From assembly GCA_002869605.1 (NCBI GenBank), contig PKUI01000065.1, positions 1-19,246 on the forward strand: 19,246 bases of DNA, read 5' to 3'. The notes under the pieces were generated by a model. That model saw nothing but the letters and a program-made list of their open reading frames with translations, was not told the origin of the DNA and did not search any database. A program made the translations under genes and the position numbers. This DNA is from Desulfuromonas sp. (GTDB taxonomy: Bacteria > Desulfobacterota > Desulfuromonadia > Desulfuromonadales > SZUA-401). Shown here one piece after another: positions 1-6,177 of this stretch; within the stretch, counting starts at the first letter, position 1; each line of letters begins with the position of its first letter.

Positions 1-96
1 GGAGGTAGTTCGTAGGCTGGTGCCGCGCCCGGTCTTCAAAACCGGTGGGGGGCGTATCCCGTCCCCGGTGGGTTCGATCCCCATCTACCTCCGCCA
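1..96 (+). tRNA. selC: tRNA-Sec (anticodon TCA)
   Basis: This is the selenocysteine tRNA that decodes UGA. The 8-bp acceptor stem (GGAGGTAG pairing with CTACCTCC at 85-92), discriminator G at 93 and encoded CCA at 94-96 are all visible. The anticodon arm is CCGGT-CTTCAAA-ACCGG with TCA at 36-38. A long variable arm with G-run/C-run pairing (about 45-66) and a T loop TTCGATC follow. The 8-bp acceptor with a 5-bp T stem is the hallmark of bacterial tRNA-Sec. The element begins at the first base of the window. Its partners selA, selB and selD lie downstream. Its 3' end is partly repeated at 287, see the integration scar. Confidence 0.97.
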
Positions 97-346
97 ATTT
101 AAATCCAAGAAAAACTACGGAAGACCAAAAGGCCACAAATTTGCTGGCTTTTTTGGTTTCAAGTGTCCATGTGCGTCCATTGTGTTACTGTAAAAGCCAA
201 AGCATTTAGGGATAAGAATAGGGATAACTCGAATTGAGACAATCAGGTTATCCCTAAAAGGAGCGCGGACATGGCCAGAAAAACTACCCCATCTACTCCG
301 CCAATTCTCTTCCAGAAAAACCACGAACGACCAAGAGGTCAGAAAT
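80..346 (+). repeat. degenerate direct repeats bounding an integration scar at selC
   Basis: Copy 1 (80-140) starts in the tRNA-Sec T arm and runs past its CCA end. Copy 2 (287-346) repeats it with scattered changes. Shared blocks in the same order are CCCCATCTAC, TCCGCCAATT, AGAAAAAC, GACCAA, AGG and AAAT. Similarity does not extend to the left of CCCCATCTAC. This is the pattern of attL and attR left when an element integrates in a tRNA 3' end and is mostly deleted. The ~185 bases between the copies hold an inverted repeat (TAGGGATAAC at 219-228, GTTATCCCTA at 247-256) and an integrase-like start at 271. The scar reading is inference; the repeat is seen directly. Confidence 0.7.
124..158 (+). 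terminator. probable terminator of selC
   Basis: An imperfect hairpin has ACCAAAAGGCCA on the left and TGGCTTTTTTGGT on the right, with a T-run on the right arm. It stands about 30 bases after the tRNA-Sec CCA end. The T-run lies inside the stem, so the strength is uncertain. Confidence 0.45.
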
Positions 347-384
347 ACTGCCAAACAAAAAAAGGAGATAGTAAGTTGGCATGA
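271..384 (+). pseudogene. remnant of a tyrosine integrase gene (N-terminus only)
   Basis: An ATG with a good ribosome binding site (AAGGAG at 257-262) opens a 37-codon frame that starts MARKTTPSTP. Many tRNA-targeting phage and island integrases start MARKTTPLT or similar, which I recall as a family feature. After residue 6 the frame runs straight into the second copy of the tRNA 3' repeat and shows no further integrase similarity; it stops at a TGA at 382. The simplest reading is an integrase gene cut off by recombination or deletion. The match is short, so this could be coincidence. Confidence 0.45.
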
Positions 385-471
385 CCTTTCTCCTATTCAG
401 CCCAAAAACTTAACATGAGACTGGGCCAAATCTGTGGGGTCAGGCCACTCGATATGAGGTCTCGAAAAAAG

Positions 472-506
472 AAAAGAGCCGCCACAAAACATGTGGCGGC
501 TCTTTT
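472..506 (-). terminator. terminator of the pilin-HAMP operon
   Basis: A perfect 15-bp stem (472-486 with 492-506) has core GAGCCGCCACA and TGTGGCGGCTC, a five-base loop, and A- and T-runs on both sides. It begins four bases past the stop of the minus-strand HAMP gene. The symmetry would let it work in both directions. Confidence 0.9.
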
Positions 507-509
507 TAC

Positions 510-1094
510 TTAGAGAGCCGTGTGGCGGTACTTTTCCAACATCTTTGAAGATTGCTCGCGGCATGTCATCAGGCGGTTACGGATCACCTCACAGGTTTGG
601 TTCTGTGACGTAGGCATGTTATCGAGCTCTGCAAGACACTGTTTAAGAGACGCATCATTTCCCTGCAAGGTCTCCACCAGTCCGCGCAGGTCGTCGATCA
701 AAACGTTCACATGCTGCGCAAGATCCTTGAGATCGTCCTTTTCACGTAACTCCAAATTGACATTGAGTTTCCCATCACTCACATCAGTAAGTATCTGTTT
801 AAGACGATAGACCGGCCCCGCAATACGGTGGGTCATGAAGATGGTTCCGAGGCTCATGAGTAATATCATGGCGGCCAGAATCGGCCAGCTACTGTTGTGC
901 ATATTCATAAGCATACGGGCGATCTGGGCCTGATCTTGCAGCGGAATGCCCGACAACACGGAAGAGATGTAAGGCGCCAGCAGCAGACAGATAAAAAAGG
1001 CCGTGTAGACCAGCAGCAGAATCAACGTCTGTACAACGTACTTGGTCTGCATTCTTTTGTTGATAAACAGTTGTTTTCTTTTTTGTGTAGTCAT
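510..1094 (-). CDS. HAMP-domain inner-membrane protein
   Basis: A 194-residue protein with two membrane segments (about residues 21-45 and 69-88) enclosing a short periplasmic loop. A HAMP domain follows (about 89-140; it contains the AGPVYRLKQ entry helix and a DDLKDLA connector), then a helical tail of about 50 residues with two Cys (154 and 168 region). No kinase, cyclase or methyl-accepting domain follows, so the protein is a HAMP stub that may relay or dock to another protein. Its ATG overlaps the TGA of the pilin-like gene (ATGA, 1091-1094), so the two are translationally coupled. The hydrophobic segments and HAMP are clear; the role is unknown, though co-expression with a prepilin suggests an envelope or pilus-linked function. 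Confidence 0.85.
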   Translation of the reverse strand: MTTQKRKQLFINKRMQTKYVVQTLILLLVYTAFFICLLLAPYISSVLSGIPLQDQAQIARMLMNMHNSSWPILAAMILLMSLGTIFMTHRIAGPVYRLKQILTDVSDGKLNVNLELREKDDLKDLAQHVNVLIDDLRGLVETLQGNDASLKQCLAELDNMPTSQNQTCEVIRNRLMTCREQSSKMLEKYRHTAL

Positions 1095-1519
1095 GGCTCT
1101 TTCCCGGTTTGAATGCCCTTAGGAGTCAGCAGGATCGTCGTCTGTTGTTTGTCGGTCGCCGTAGCGGTGAGGGTATAGTCCGACACCGAACTGGAATAGC
1201 TGTCGATCGAGGAGAAATCCGTGTGTATTTGCTCGAGAAGACTCTCGGTAAACACGGCGCCGCCGGTGGTGTCCTTGCCGGAGGTGAAATCGATGTTTGC
1301 CGGATATGTCTGGTGTTTGTGATGGTAGAGTTTGAGGGCTTTGCCGACGGTATCGATGGTGTTGTGGGCCAACGTCAGCTTGGCCTTATCAACGTAATCA
1401 AAGTAGGTCGGAACGATGATGGCAAAGAGGGCGGCCAGAATGATAAACACCATCAGCAGTTCCAGGTAGGCGGAACCGCGAGGCTGTTTCAGCGAAAAAG
1501 AAAAGGGTTTCGAGCGCAT
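1091..1519 (-). CDS. type IV pilin-like / pseudopilin protein
   Basis: A 142-residue protein with a class III signal. A 15-residue positive leader ends in Gly15, followed by SAYLE, so mature Glu5 is in place, then a ~20-residue hydrophobic helix (LLMVFIILAALFAIIVPTYF). The rest (residues 41-142) resembles a GspG/minor-pilin globular part and is rich in Thr and Ser. A prepilin peptidase would cleave after Gly15. Two in-frame ATGs exist. The AAAGGA site overlaps the first (1525) but is well spaced before the second (1519), so I chose 1519. The gene overlaps the HAMP gene by four bases. No pilus assembly genes are in the window, so whether it belongs to a type IV pilus or a type II secretion system cannot be told. 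Confidence 0.85.
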   Translation of the reverse strand: MRSKPFSFSLKQPRGSAYLELLMVFIILAALFAIIVPTYFDYVDKAKLTLAHNTIDTVGKALKLYHHKHQTYPANIDFTSGKDTTGGAVFTESLLEQIHTDFSSIDSYSSSVSDYTLTATATDKQQTTILLTPKGIQTGKEP

Positions 1520-1655
1520 AGACATCCTTTAATTTTTGCTATTGAACATGAAACGGGGACGAAAATCAAATAATGGAAGAAATTTTGAAATGTGAGTGGG
1601 AATAGTATTGACGGCAAAGTTCAAGCTTTTTAGCGTTGGAGACAAAAGGGTTTAG

Positions 1656-1766
1656 AATGGATTGGCCTTCTGCCACGAGCCAAATCAAGTGTATTGGTTC
1701 GGGGACACTGACAGAGCAGAGGACTACTTCGGGGAAGAGGTGGTAGCAAAAGTGATAGCGAGTTAA
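1656..1766 (+). other. intergenic stretch with a short open frame, possibly a decayed gene end
   Basis: A 36-codon frame without a plausible start runs from 1656 to a TAA at 1764. Its translation includes VYWFGDTDRAEDYFGEE, which has protein-like composition and is followed directly by a hairpin. It may be the last piece of a lost gene or chance. I do not recognise a family. Confidence 0.2.
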
Positions 1767-1772
1767 AATAAA

Positions 1773-1800
1773 AACGGGTTATGCTATCGCTTAACCCGTT
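1773..1800. repeat. hairpin in the pilin-caspase intergenic region
   Basis: A perfect 9-bp inverted repeat, AACGGGTTA and TAACCCGTT, has a ten-base loop. The GCTATC in the loop (1783-1788) can instead pair with GATAGC at 1754-1759, so two exclusive structures are possible. There is no T-run on the plus strand, so it is not a standard terminator. Confidence 0.4.
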
Positions 1801-1807
1801 GATATTA

Positions 1808-1866
1808 ATTGTATCCAGGAACAGAATCGAACCGACAACACGAGGATTTTCACTCCGTCATATACA
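1808..1866 (-). pseudogene. degenerate 3' half of a tRNA (tRNA-Phe-like)
   Basis: Read on the minus strand, the segment has an anticodon-arm-like TGAAAATCCTCGTGT, then a T-loop-like GGTTCGATTC, then a short tail like an acceptor strand. This is the order and spacing of an anticodon arm, variable loop and T arm, with GAA in the anticodon position. The T stem and anticodon stem pair poorly and there is no 5' half or matching acceptor strand. It is therefore not a working tRNA. Such halves are typical of old att sites or tRNA decay. Confidence 0.4.
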
Positions 1867-1870
1867 AGCT

Positions 1871-1903
1871 AAAAGGCCCCGCTTAAAAACAGCGGGGCCT
1901 TTT
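1871..1903 (-). terminator. terminator of the caspase-like gene
   Basis: A 13-bp stem, AAAAGGCCCCGCT (1871-1883) and AGCGGGGCCTTTT (1891-1903), has a seven-base loop and A/T tails on both sides. It lies 22 bases past the caspase-like gene's stop on the minus strand. Confidence 0.9.
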
Positions 1904-1925
1904 TGTTACTGAGTTGAAACAAACC

Positions 1926-3362
1926 TCATTCATCGAACAGGACAAGCTCAGGGTCCCCGGTGACCTGAGGATTCTGTGACCGGCCGTATAACCGCCGGGC
2001 CGAGTAGGAAACCTCTTCCTGGAGGTAGCCCTTAATCTCGCCCAGAGTAATTTTGCCGTCACCATTGCCGTAACCGGCCCCGTCGGCGGCACCACCAATT
2101 CCCTGCAAAAACATGCTGGTAAACAGGCCATGCTCGGAATTCTGATCCCAGGAGGCGACTTCTGAGAGGCCGGCAGCGGTTAGCACCGCAGTCTTCTTGA
2201 GCACCACTGGTTTGTTGTCTTTTATTTTCAGCGAAATCGACGACGCATTGCGTACCACGGTACCATTGGATGACACCCCGGAGAAGCAGGCATCGAGGAT
2301 GATGGTGGTGGAACGGGCCGGGACCTTGGACAGGTTGGCGTAGAAGGTGTCGAGCGGATAACCGTTGAGTTCGACTTTCAGCGGGTTGGCATCGACCGGA
2401 AGCAGGTAGCCTTTACCGTTGGATAGCCCCGGAGCACCATGCCCGGAGTAGTAAATAAAGACGTCTGACATATTGGGCCGCACCCAGTCAAACAGCTTCC
2501 CCTTGGGGTTGTTGTTCGAGCCGAAGGTGCTGATCAGATCAGCCTGGGTAGCATCCTTGAGGTAGATCACGTTCCCTTCGAGATAACCGAGGGTACGGGT
2601 CACATAATTGTAGATCGCCTGGGCATCGTTATGGGCATAGTCTACATCAGGCACATCCTGATTGTTGTTGGCATAATAGCGATTACCGATGATTACCGCC
2701 ACGCTGTAACGATGTTCACTGCTCGCCTTCGGCGGTGGCGTGGTGGCAACTTTAGGCGAACGCTCGGCAGGGGTAGGCGCCTTCGATTGCACAACGACGC
2801 TCGGGGTAATCGGGCCCTTCTGAAGTTTGGCCAGAGTTTTTGCGGCAAGGGCACGTACCTTCCTATGCCGGTCTTTCTTGGCCATCTTCTCGAGTGCCGC
2901 CACAAAGTCACTACCACGATAGCCACCGCGATCCAACCCGACAAGGGCCATCTTGCGCACATTGGGATCGCGATCTCCGAGAAGCCTTACCATGAGTGAC
3001 GTCGATTCGGAGTTCAACCCGAGGACCGTCACCGAGCGGATCATCTCGGCGCGTACCCGGGGATGCTTTTCGATTTCGATTTTATTGACCAGTACCGGGA
3101 CCGTTTCAGAGGCTGACTGCTTGATCTTCGACAGATACTTGGCTGCAGACTTACGGATATTGGCATCACGATGATCCAGGGCGCGGATGAGTCCCGGAAC
3201 CGCAGACGGGCTGGTCAGCATCTGCTTCGATTCGATACCGAAGGACTGATACCAGGCGGAGCGAGCCTGTACCGCCTGGCTGCTAACCGCAATCAGCGCC
3301 AGAACCAGCAGACCAGCACACAGAACATGCTTCAACCGATAAAAAATAAATTCTTGCAACAT
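1926..3362 (-). CDS. exported HEAT-repeat caspase-like cysteine protease (peptidase C14)
   Basis: A 478-residue protein. Residues 1-34 form a signal peptide (hydrophobic core LLVLALIAV, likely cut near AQA/VQA-R). About 50-182 are alpha-helical HEAT-type repeats with the DxxxxVRxxA pattern (for example RDPNVRKMAL). A Pro/Ala linker runs to about 215. The caspase domain (about 218-445) shows YYSGHG (His308) and DACFSG (Cys359), the clan-CD dyad. An EF-hand-like loop (GNGDGKITLGE, 432-442) lies near the C-terminus, suggesting calcium dependence. Export points to a periplasmic or surface role. Caspase-like proteins with HEAT repeats are known in bacteria, but the substrate here is not evident. 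The start ATG has GGGGAG upstream and overlaps the stop of a short upstream frame (TGATG). It is followed by its own terminator. Confidence 0.9.
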   Translation of the reverse strand: MLQEFIFYRLKHVLCAGLLVLALIAVSSQAVQARSAWYQSFGIESKQMLTSPSAVPGLIRALDHRDANIRKSAAKYLSKIKQSASETVPVLVNKIEIEKHPRVRAEMIRSVTVLGLNSESTSLMVRLLGDRDPNVRKMALVGLDRGGYRGSDFVAALEKMAKKDRHRKVRALAAKTLAKLQKGPITPSVVVQSKAPTPAERSPKVATTPPPKASSEHRYSVAVIIGNRYYANNNQDVPDVDYAHNDAQAIYNYVTRTLGYLEGNVIYLKDATQADLISTFGSNNNPKGKLFDWVRPNMSDVFIYYSGHGAPGLSNGKGYLLPVDANPLKVELNGYPLDTFYANLSKVPARSTTIILDACFSGVSSNGTVVRNASSISLKIKDNKPVVLKKTAVLTAAGLSEVASWDQNSEHGLFTSMFLQGIGGAADGAGYGNGDGKITLGEIKGYLQEEVSYSARRLYGRSQNPQVTGDPELVLFDE

Positions 3363-3550
3363 CAGCTCCCCGAACGTCTTTTTGTGAGACCGGAATCCTC
3401 CGCTGGCAAGACGCTTATTTGACGCCTCCCTGCCTCTGTCATTAATTTAAAGGCAAAACGTGCGCCAGCATCAGGACCTTCTTGATATAAACTAATTCTA
3501 ACCACTTTACACCCGGCCCTGCAACTTTTGCAGACGAAAATCTCAGGCAC
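3362..3550 (-). CDS. possible small Cys-containing leader ORF
   Basis: A 62-codon GTG-start frame with FVCKSCRAGC near its start ends in TGA, sharing its A with the caspase-like ATG (TGATG). The overlap suggests coupling. Against it: the AAGGAGG is almost touching the GTG, and the codons are AT-rich and unlike the neighbours. A promoter-like element lies inside it (3495-3524). It may be a real small gene or chance in a leader region. Confidence 0.25.
   Translation of the reverse strand: MPEIFVCKSCRAGCKVVRISLYQEGPDAGARFAFKLMTEAGRRQISVLPAEDSGLTKRRSGS
3495..3524 (-). promoter_or_regulatory. candidate sigma-70 promoter for the caspase-like gene
   Basis: On the minus strand, TTGCAG (3519-3524) and TAGAAT (3495-3500) are separated by 18 bases. 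The -10 matches five of six consensus bases. It lies ~130 bases before the ATG, in a region without a convincing gene. Confidence 0.35.
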
Positions 3551-3583
3551 TCCTCCTTGAACCTACAAACGCTGGCAAACAAC

Positions 3584-3605
3584 AAAAAAACCTCCATCCG
3601 GAGGT
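3584..3605 (-). terminator. terminator downstream of the DUF4405-like gene
   Basis: A short stem, ACCTCC and GGAGGT with an ATCC loop, is followed on the minus strand by seven T. It lies ~100 bases after the stop at 3706, and separates this gene from the caspase-like gene. Confidence 0.75.
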
Positions 3606-3705
3606 CAATTGTTCATGTGCATCGTGCTCAATGTTGCACTATTTTGCCTCTCACTATCAGTGAGACTCCAGGTTGTTCGCTGAGCGGCCAATAGTTCGAG
3701 AGTAT

Positions 3706-4332
3706 TTAATAAACCCGGTCGTCCATCATCATCTGCTCGAAGATTTGTCCCGGAGACCTGCTACTACCTTGCGCCAGCACCTTGAGCTGAGCATCGGGAG
3801 AGACCCCCTCGAGCCCCTGCTCGACAAGCACCTTCTGAACGCCATCGAGATTGAGCTGCATTTTGCCGGCAAGTTGCTTGAGGGTCATGAGCTCGGCGTG
3901 GGGAAACGGCGGCACCACATCTTCTCCCCGATACCAGAGGCTTTTGGTGAACTTGCCGAAGTCCATGACCGGCTGAAAAGGAACCACTCCGGCAGCACTG
4001 CCGGCCGTGAAGACAAGGGTCACCAGCAGCGCGGCTACCAGTTCGCGCCGCCCCTCCCAGAGTTGCCCGGCCTTGTCGCGCAGGTAGGCCAGGAAGATCT
4101 TCCAGTTGTACACCAGGTGCCACACGGCGAACCCGGTAAACAGCAGCGAGGTAAGGGTATGAATCGCCCCCCATTGCTCCTTGTCCAGCGTCAATAGGCG
4201 CCAATCGTTCCAATAGGCGATCCGCCCTTCGGGCATAACATAAATCACCAACCCCGAGACCAGCATCACCAGGGCCGATGCGGTCAAAACCAGGGAAACA
4301 AAGGAACGCCACTTGAAACGGTTCAACACCAT
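3706..4332 (-). CDS. DUF4405-like membrane protein, possible b-haem carrier
   Basis: A 208-residue protein with three membrane segments (about 10-32, 55-78 and 97-115). His58 and His72 lie in the second segment, in AIHTLTSLLFTGFAVWHLVYNW-like context (positions 57-77). Such histidines in cytochrome b-like membrane proteins can bind haem. About 60 residues after the third segment form a soluble tail containing FPHAELMTLKQLAGKM, a motif seen in small redox-linked membrane proteins. AGGAG is six bases upstream of the ATG. It is a single gene on the minus strand, divergent from the Cys-rich ORF and selA. The family call is from resemblance and is moderately sure; the redox role is inference. Confidence 0.65.
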   Translation of the reverse strand: MVLNRFKWRSFVSLVLTASALVMLVSGLVIYVMPEGRIAYWNDWRLLTLDKEQWGAIHTLTSLLFTGFAVWHLVYNWKIFLAYLRDKAGQLWEGRRELVAALLVTLVFTAGSAAGVVPFQPVMDFGKFTKSLWYRGEDVVPPFPHAELMTLKQLAGKMQLNLDGVQKVLVEQGLEGVSPDAQLKVLAQGSSRSPGQIFEQMMMDDRVY

Positions 4333-4409
4333 CGATAACTCCTAAACATTTAGATAATTCGAATTTACCAATATATCCACGAACCGCCCGTTTTTCAAGC
4401 ACCTTTTCC

Positions 4410-4438
4410 TTGCCCGGACGCAGCAGATACGTTATACC
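4410..4438 (+). promoter_or_regulatory. candidate promoter for the ORF-selA-HD-GYP operon
   Basis: TTGCCC (4410-4415) and TATACC (4433-4438) are separated by 17 bases, about 40 bases before the GTG at 4478. Each matches four of six consensus bases. Confidence 0.35.
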
Positions 4439-4477
4439 AGAAACAGCTTCAGGCAACCCATAGACTAGGAGAGTTAC

Positions 4478-4663
4478 GTGGGCAAAACCCCTTCCAAAAG
4501 CAACTGCAACCCCCTGTGCAAAAAATGCCTGCGCAACTGCCGCCAGCCGCAGCAGGTGGTCTTGGTCGACTGCCCCCGTTTCATGCCCCTCCCCTTCAAG
4601 GTCGACAAGCACGTCTACGACCAACTCGACCTGTTCGCAGCCCCTGGGCAAGACCGCCCCTGA
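4478..4663 (+). CDS. small Cys-rich protein of unknown function preceding selA
   Basis: A 61-residue protein starting at GTG, with AGGAG five to ten bases upstream. It has Cys10, Cys14, Cys17 and Cys21 (C-x3-C-x2-C-x3-C) and Cys32, then a basic and aromatic C-terminal half (PRFMPLPFKVDKHVYDQ). The spacing suggests binding of a metal or an iron-sulfur cluster. It ends in TGA, 91 bases before selA, with no terminator between. I do not recognise the family. Downstream of its TGA there is no convincing coding continuation, so the TGA is read as a stop. Confidence 0.65.
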   Translation: MGKTPSKSNCNPLCKKCLRNCRQPQQVVLVDCPRFMPLPFKVDKHVYDQLDLFAAPGQDRP

Positions 4664-4754
4664 CACGTCCCGAACCTTGTCGCAACCGCACCAGTGTGAT
4701 ATTGATTTATACTCCCTAACACTCACCGAGAAGACTTGGAGCATTGCAACCGTC

Positions 4755-6161
4755 ATGAACGACCCGAATTCCCTGCTTCGCGCCCTTCCTTCCGTCGACA
4801 GGCTCCTCCAGGCGCCGGCACTCGCACGTCTGGCGGATGAGTTGCCACATATCTACCTCCTCGAGGCAGCCCAGCATGCCGTAGCGAGCTGCCGTACGGC
4901 ACTCCTCTCTGGGGAAACACTCGACCAGCAGGAGCTAAGCGTTGATGGCGTCGCACAGCGTGCCGCAGAGAGTGCACTCCGGGCTACTCAGCCAAAGCTA
5001 CGCAAGGTCATTAACGCCACCGGCACCCTGCTCCATACCAACCTCGGCCGCGCCCCCCTGGCAGCTTCAGCACTCGACGCGGTCACCTCGATCTCCCGTT
5101 CCTACAGCAACCTGGAACTCGATCTGGACAGCGGCAAGCGCGGACACCGCTACAGCCACATCGAAGAGCTGCTCTGTCGACTGACCGGAGCCGAGGCGGC
5201 TACCGCGGTCAACAACAACGCCGGCGCGGTGCTGCTCTGTCTGACCGCCATGGCGCGCGGCCAGGAAGCAATCGTCTCGCGCGGCGAGCTGGTCGAAATC
5301 GGCGGCGCCTTCCGGGTTCCCGACGTGATGGAAGCAGGCGGGGTTCGATTGCGCGAGGTCGGCACCACCAACAAGACCCACCCTCACGACTACCAGAACG
5401 CCATCGGCGATGAAACCGGGCTGTTGCTCAAGATCCACACCAGCAACTACCGCATCGTCGGTTTCACCGAGGACGTCAGCAGCTCCCAGCTGGTTGAAAT
5501 CGGCCGCGAACACCAGCTCCCGGTGATGGAAGACCTCGGCAGCGGCATGCTGCTCGACATGACTCCGTTCGGCTTGCCGCGCGAGCCGACCGTTGCCGAA
5601 GCGGTTGCCTCCGGCCTCGATATCGTCACCTTCAGCGGCGACAAGCTACTCGGCGGTCCCCAGGCCGGGCTGATCGTCGGCAAACGCAAGGCGATTGAAA
5701 CCATCCGCAAACACCCCATGGCACGAGCCCTGCGCATCGACAAGATGACCTTGGCGGCCCTTGAAGCAACCTTGCGTCTCTATCTCGAGCCGCAAAAGGC
5801 CCTCGATGAAATCCCAGTGCTACGTATGCTCGACATTTCTGCCCCGGAACTGCTCAAGCGGAGCCGTGCCCTGGCGCGCAAGCTGCGCAGCGTCTGCGGG
5901 GAAAAGGCCCGTATCGAGGTCGTCGCAGAATCGTCATGCGTCGGCGGCGGCGCACTGCCGCTGACCGAACTCCCCGGTTCAGCCGTGGCAGTCACCCCGA
6001 CCGGAATGAGCGTCGACACCCTGGCCGAACAGCTGCGCAGCCGGCAACCGGCAGTCATCGGACGCATCCAGAGCGAGCAGCTGATGCTCAACCCGCGCAC
6101 GCTGCGCAAGGATGAAGAAACCCTGCTGGTCAGCGCCCTGCAACAGGCTATCCAGCCTTAA
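4755..6161 (+). CDS. selA: L-seryl-tRNA(Sec) selenium transferase
   Basis: SelA converts Ser-tRNA-Sec to Sec-tRNA-Sec using selenophosphate. It is a PLP enzyme of fold type I and forms a large decamer. The protein is 468 residues, close to E. coli SelA. The PLP lysine is Lys297 in FSGDKLLGGPQAG. GTLLHTNLGRAPL and NNNAGAVLLCL near residues 90-160 are family motifs. A longer frame begins at 4677, but the N-terminal NSLLRALPSVDRLLQ fits the SelA start better. The ATG at 4755 has GGAG thirteen bases upstream, which is a weak site. It is followed at 16 bases by the HD-GYP gene, so the two are likely one transcript. Confidence 0.95.
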   Translation: MNDPNSLLRALPSVDRLLQAPALARLADELPHIYLLEAAQHAVASCRTALLSGETLDQQELSVDGVAQRAAESALRATQPKLRKVINATGTLLHTNLGRAPLAASALDAVTSISRSYSNLELDLDSGKRGHRYSHIEELLCRLTGAEAATAVNNNAGAVLLCLTAMARGQEAIVSRGELVEIGGAFRVPDVMEAGGVRLREVGTTNKTHPHDYQNAIGDETGLLLKIHTSNYRIVGFTEDVSSSQLVEIGREHQLPVMEDLGSGMLLDMTPFGLPREPTVAEAVASGLDIVTFSGDKLLGGPQAGLIVGKRKAIETIRKHPMARALRIDKMTLAALEATLRLYLEPQKALDEIPVLRMLDISAPELLKRSRALARKLRSVCGEKARIEVVAESSCVGGGALPLTELPGSAVAVTPTGMSVDTLAEQLRSRQPAVIGRIQSEQLMLNPRTLRKDEETLLVSALQQAIQP

Positions 6162-6177
6162 GCTGCGAGGAGAGGTC

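Noticed and set aside
115..354. 79-codon frame on the minus strand
   Set aside because: It lies across the repeat scar and terminator, with no ribosome site or family features.
4661..4720. Readthrough of the Cys-rich ORF's TGA as Sec
   Set aside because: The codons after the TGA show no coding signal and reach another TGA after 11 codons; no clear SECIS hairpin was seen.
4677..4754. Upstream extension of selA
   Set aside because: The extra residues do not fit SelA N-termini and the start lacks a ribosome site.
3764..4756. Open frame of 330 codons on the minus strand
   Set aside because: It overlaps the DUF4405-like gene in another frame and crosses the divergent promoter region and the Cys-rich ORF; composition is not protein-like.
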